From NCBI GenBank assembly GCA_016712465.1, contig JADJQZ010000001.1, forward strand, positions 2,542,001 through 2,606,000: a DNA stretch of 64,000 bases, given 5' to 3'. The first letter of the stretch is position 1; the number at the start of each line of letters is the position of its first letter. Positions 60,913 through 64,000 of the stretch are shown here, piece by piece. The notes under the pieces were generated by a model, which saw only the letters and a program-made list of their open reading frames with translations, searched no databases and was not told the DNA's origin. The stretch is from Candidatus Obscuribacter sp. Its GTDB lineage: Bacteria; Cyanobacteriota; Vampirovibrionia; Obscuribacterales; Obscuribacteraceae. The position numbers were made by a program, and so were the translations under genes.

Positions 60913-62625
60913 CTAGAGCTTCAGGCGGGGCTGCTTTTTAGATAGTTTTTGTTCGAGTTTCTGGGCTTGGGCCAGGTCATTTTCGGCAAGCTGCCGTTGC
61001 CCCATCTCTTCGTAGAGTTCACTGCGCATACGGTAAGCTTCCGGCAGAGTCATATTCAGTTGATGGGATATTTCCCTGGCAATCGGTAAGAGCATGCACG
61101 CCCAGACTTTTACAGCCATAGTGCGGTTTGCTATAAACTCACTGAGATCGCTCAAGGCTTCTTGATTGCGAGAGAGAGCTTTGAAGATAAGAGCCCTGAC
61201 AATTTTCAGGTCGTTGCTTTCGCTCAAGTCAATGGCTGAGTTTATATCCTGGAGCGCTTCTTCGCCTCGATAGAGGCTGCAATTACAGAGGGCGCGAGCC
61301 CTCAACGTGTCGACATCGGCTGGTTTCAAGCTGAGGCTCTCGTTGAAGTCTTTGATAGCCTCTTCAAACTGGTTGAGGTTATAGAGGGCCTCGGCGCGAA
61401 CTCTGAAGGCTTCAGCGTAGTCGGCTCTCAGTTGCAGGGCTCTGGTACTGTCTTCCATGGCTTCCTGATACTTCTTCTCTTGCAGAAGCGCTTGTGACCG
61501 CTTCAGGTAGGCGGAGGCGCTAAAGGCATCATTTGAAAGCTCCCTGTTGGCTTTCTCCAGGTTTAACTTTTCGATTTCATCAATGGTTTCCGGCTTGAAG
61601 AACACTTGTGTATGAATCATGGCCGCTTTGCTGTCCAGGTCTGACGTGGCCAGGCTACTTTTCAGTTCCTTGATGCGATAGTCGGCTTGCTGCCATTCTT
61701 TTGCCAGTCCCTGCCCTTCATAAAGGCGGCAAGCCTGTTTGAGTTCCAAGATGGCTAGATTAGGCATCTTCATTTTGGCCAGTGCTTCACCCTTCTGATG
61801 GTAGGCTTGAGGCATACCCTTTTCCAGTTCGATTGCTTTGCAGAAGTCTTTGTAGGCCAAGACGTTTTCATCGTCGCTCAAAAGCGCCTTCCCGCGCTCA
61901 ATATAAGCTACCGCTTTGGCGGGATTTAGCTGCACCTCTAAATTGTATGGTGCTATCTTCAATTCTTTCTTTTCCTGAAAGGCTTGAGCTTGTCCAAAGA
62001 AGGTCGGGGCTTGCTTGTCTGGCTGAGCTTCCTGGCAGGCGCGCTTTTCTGCTTCCTGGTCTGAGTTCCTTGTGTACCAGTAGCTGAACACCAGGTCTGT
62101 GACTAAGGCCATGGCGATATCAAAGACTGTGCAGGCGAGAGTGGCTGAGCCCAGAGCAGACAATGATGAAAACTGCAGGAAGGAACCAAATTTGGCAAAT
62201 GTTGCCAGAACCAGCAAGTAGTAGGTTGCCGTCATAAGGCAGCGCTTGGGCGCCAGTGAGCTTTTGACCGACGCCATTGGGCTGCGATTTTCCAGCTTCA
62301 GTTTGGTTGCTTCCGAATCTTTGCTGCTTCTCAGCCAGAAGGACAGTTGGGCTTTTTCGGCGAAGATGGGATTGATACGTTTGACCAGTAGATTAAGGAG
62401 AAGCAAGCGCGCAATGACAAACCACATCACCGCCGAAGCGGTGAGAAAGGGCAGGGCAAAGGCTGAAAGGGAAATGAGAAGAGCTTGCCAGAAGGAACCA
62501 TGGAAGGTGACGCCAGCGAGGAGCGGGAAGACCTGTAAGATAAAAATGGAACGCAGTACTTGCTTTGCTGGAATGGATACTGCCAGTAGGACTCCTATTG
62601 TTTTTATCGTGCCTAAGTTTGTCAC
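60913..62625 (-). CDS. Membrane protein with C-terminal TPR array
   Basis: A 570-residue protein with a GTG start. The first ~200 residues carry about five membrane helices (for example LLAVSIPAKQVLRSIFILQV, YYLLVLATFAKFGSFLQFSS). The rest is a TPR array: AYIERGKALLSDDENVLAYK, KKYQEAMEDSTRALQLRADY, NQFEEAIKDFNESLSLKPAD, GEEALQDINSAIDLSESN. TPRs face the cytoplasm or periplasm and bind proteins. The membrane part recalls RDD-like domains but is not firmly recognised. A REP-like cluster lies downstream of its stop. Confidence 0.65.
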   Translation of the reverse strand: MTNLGTIKTIGVLLAVSIPAKQVLRSIFILQVFPLLAGVTFHGSFWQALLISLSAFALPFLTASAVMWFVIARLLLLNLLVKRINPIFAEKAQLSFWLRSSKDSEATKLKLENRSPMASVKSSLAPKRCLMTATYYLLVLATFAKFGSFLQFSSLSALGSATLACTVFDIAMALVTDLVFSYWYTRNSDQEAEKRACQEAQPDKQAPTFFGQAQAFQEKKELKIAPYNLEVQLNPAKAVAYIERGKALLSDDENVLAYKDFCKAIELEKGMPQAYHQKGEALAKMKMPNLAILELKQACRLYEGQGLAKEWQQADYRIKELKSSLATSDLDSKAAMIHTQVFFKPETIDEIEKLNLEKANRELSNDAFSASAYLKRSQALLQEKKYQEAMEDSTRALQLRADYAEAFRVRAEALYNLNQFEEAIKDFNESLSLKPADVDTLRARALCNCSLYRGEEALQDINSAIDLSESNDLKIVRALIFKALSRNQEALSDLSEFIANRTMAVKVWACMLLPIAREISHQLNMTLPEAYRMRSELYEEMGQRQLAENDLAQAQKLEQKLSKKQPRLKL

Positions 62626-62747
62626 TGTTGCTACACTTTCAGGCTTTAGGTCGTACTGATCCCAGTATAGGCTTTGGCTGAAATTGCAATGCAGTATGTT
62701 CTAAAATCCTTCAACTTCTATGGCTTTCCGCCGCCAAGACTTATGCC

Positions 62748-63638
62748 TCAAACTTCGCTTGCCGGACAGATCGTGTTGATGGGGCAATTGTGGCAAGCCG
62801 GTTTCCTGGCATAGCAAAGCCTTCTGCCGTGCCAGATTATGGTGATGGAAAGTTTGGACCAGTCTTCCCCTGGAAAGAGGGCTTGTAAGTCCTTTTCGAT
62901 TTTGAGCGGGTCCTCTTCGTTCGTGAAACTGAAGCGTTTCGAAAGCCGCTGCACATGGGTATCCACGCTCCAGCCCGGAATGTTGTGGATGACGCCGAGG
63001 ACGACATTTGCGGTTTTGCGACCGACGCCGGGCAGGGTGGTCAGCTCTTCCACCGTGGTGGGCACTTTGCCATTGAATCTGGTGACCAGCATCTGGGCAC
63101 AGGCTTGAATGTTCTTGGCCTTAGCATTGTAATAGCCGGTGGGTTTAATCAAGGTTTTGACACGCTCCAGGTCGGCTTCGGCCAGGGAGCGGGCATCGGG
63201 AAACTCTGCATAGAGTGCTTTGGTGACCTTATTTACCTGCTGGTCCGTACACTGGGCCGATAGTATTACCGCCGTGAGCAGCTGAAAATCACTATCGTAG
63301 GTCAGTTCGCAGCAGGCATCAGGATAAAGCTCAAGCAAACCTTTCATGATGGCGGCCGCTTCTTGCCTGGTGGCTTTGTGAGAGCCCTTCTTACTGACCC
63401 CCCGGGTGGCGCTCTTTTGTCCGCCGGTCGCCTTACCGGTAGTTTTGCCCGTCGCCTTGCCGGTAGTTTTGCCAGTCACTTTACCGGTAGATTTTGTGAT
63501 CGCTTTAGTGCTTGCCTTAGTGGTCGTCTTAGTGCTTGCCGTTGTGGTTGCTCTTGCGCTTTCCTTTGCGACCGCTTTTGCGCTTGCCTTAGTGGTCGTT
63601 TTTGTGTTCGCCTTTGTGGTTTTCTTCACCTGGCCCAT
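62748..63638 (-). CDS. nth: Endonuclease III with Lys/Thr-rich N-terminal extension
   Basis: A 296-residue protein; ATG has GAGGAG upstream. Residues 1-88 are a repetitive Lys/Thr/Ala/Gly tail (TGKTTGKATGKTTGKATG), absent from normal endonuclease III (~210 residues). The core is complete: the helix-hairpin-helix LPGVGRKTANV with catalytic Lys at 208, SVDTHVQR with Asp 226, and the iron-sulfur cysteines 275, 282, 285 and 291 in C-x6-C-x2-C-x5-C spacing. It removes oxidised pyrimidines from DNA and cuts at abasic sites. The basic tail may add DNA binding. It precedes a different gene (ispE end) on the same strand. Confidence 0.92.
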   Translation of the reverse strand: MGQVKKTTKANTKTTTKASAKAVAKESARATTTASTKTTTKASTKAITKSTGKVTGKTTGKATGKTTGKATGGQKSATRGVSKKGSHKATRQEAAAIMKGLLELYPDACCELTYDSDFQLLTAVILSAQCTDQQVNKVTKALYAEFPDARSLAEADLERVKTLIKPTGYYNAKAKNIQACAQMLVTRFNGKVPTTVEELTTLPGVGRKTANVVLGVIHNIPGWSVDTHVQRLSKRFSFTNEEDPLKIEKDLQALFPGEDWSKLSITIIWHGRRLCYARKPACHNCPINTICPASEV

Positions 63639-63697
63639 CTGGCTTTTCTCCTCGCCGCCGTAACCTTAAATTTGCCGGTATTCTCCGCTTAGTCGGT

Positions 63698-64000
63698 TTA
63701 ACTCTCGTTGTCTAGAATTCTGGCACCATGAGGTGTGGTCATACAGACAAAGAGATCTACCGGGTCTGACTTGGCGGCACAAGAAATGGTGGTTTCTCTC
63801 AATACCCCTTCCTCATAGTCGCGCTTCAGCTTTTCTGCTTCTTCCTGGGTGCGGCAGACGGCGTAGACCGTTGGTCCCGAGCCGGTCATATGGGAGGTGA
63901 GGGCCCCTTCTTGCATAAACCGTTGTTTGATGGCTTTCAGCTCTTTGTAGTGAGGAAAGATGGCCTGTTCGAAATCATTGCCGAAGACTTTAATTGCATC
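63698..64000 (-). CDS. ispE: IspE (CDP-ME kinase), 3' part, cut by window edge
   Basis: The frame is open to the right edge, so only the last ~100 residues are seen. The segment GNDFEQAIFPHYKELKAIKQ, then GALTSHMTGSGPTVYAV, matches the C-terminal part of 4-diphosphocytidyl-2-C-methyl-D-erythritol kinase: the NDFE motif and the MTGSGPTVFA loop of GHMP kinases. The enzyme phosphorylates CDP-methylerythritol in the MEP isoprenoid pathway in the cytoplasm. An apparent start at 63916 is internal. The tail after the GSGPT motif (~60 residues) is longer than usual. Confidence 0.87.
   Translation of the reverse strand, partial: DAIKVFGNDFEQAIFPHYKELKAIKQRFMQEGALTSHMTGSGPTVYAVCRTQEEAEKLKRDYEEGVLRETTISCAAKSDPVDLFVCMTTPHGARILDNES

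Noticed and set aside
1..64000. tRNA, rRNA or prophage genes
   Set aside because: Intergenic regions were scanned by eye for T-loop-like GGTTCGAATCC and rRNA-like stretches and for phage structural genes; none was convincing.

Overview
The window reads as chromosomal DNA of a free-living, double-membraned bacterium of moderate GC. Outer-membrane and envelope genes (TolC-type channel, RND pumps, a beta-barrel-like protein) indicate a Gram-negative envelope. Several Hanks-type Ser/Thr kinases, many TPR proteins, and proteins with long low-complexity tails recall Obscuribacterales (Vampirovibrionia/'Melainabacteria') or, less likely, Planctomycetota. This taxonomic guess is inference only. TGA, TAA and TAG all end genes, so the code looks standard.

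Layout. 1-5.2 kb is an accessory region. It holds the end of a secreted/pilus-like protein, a CdiA-CT-like nuclease toxin with an overlapping putative immunity gene, a ChpS/ChpB (MazEF-type) toxin-antitoxin operon with a clear palindromic operator, and a 1.67 kb insertion sequence whose transposase frame is broken twice. 5.4-20.7 kb is a signalling island. It has four Ser/Thr kinases of three different architectures, mixed with TPR proteins (one with a long His/Asp/Glu metal-binding-like stretch), a secreted TPR-matrixin metalloprotease, and a secreted thioredoxin-like protein translationally coupled to a multi-spanning kinase. 20.7-26 kb carries an outer-membrane-like protein cut off from its signal peptide by one in-frame TGA, a rhodanese, a small acidic helical protein and a large SF2 helicase. 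26.2-31 kb is an ABC exporter operon (ATPase, FtsX-type permease, CrtC/AttH-like lipocalin).

31-42 kb is mixed. It contains secreted hypothetical proteins, a D-amino-acid oxidase gene and its decayed partial copy lying as direct repeats on either side of a DUF3800 gene, TPR proteins, an NCS1-like permease and a TfoX-N protein. 42.1-44.1 kb is a second insertion sequence (DUF6788 + DDE transposase) flanked by ~120 bp direct repeats. 44.4-57.6 kb is an efflux region: one membrane-fusion protein, two tandem RND pumps (MdtABC-like arrangement), a Gly-rich secreted protein, a SnoaL-like secreted protein, and a separately transcribed TolC-family channel. 57.6-64 kb has membrane and TPR proteins, a DUF4261-like protein, endonuclease III with a Lys/Thr-rich N-terminal tail, and the 3' part of ispE running off the right edge.

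I saw no rRNA, tRNA, CRISPR array, prophage module or replication origin. All functional calls are from reading motifs by eye; no database search was possible.
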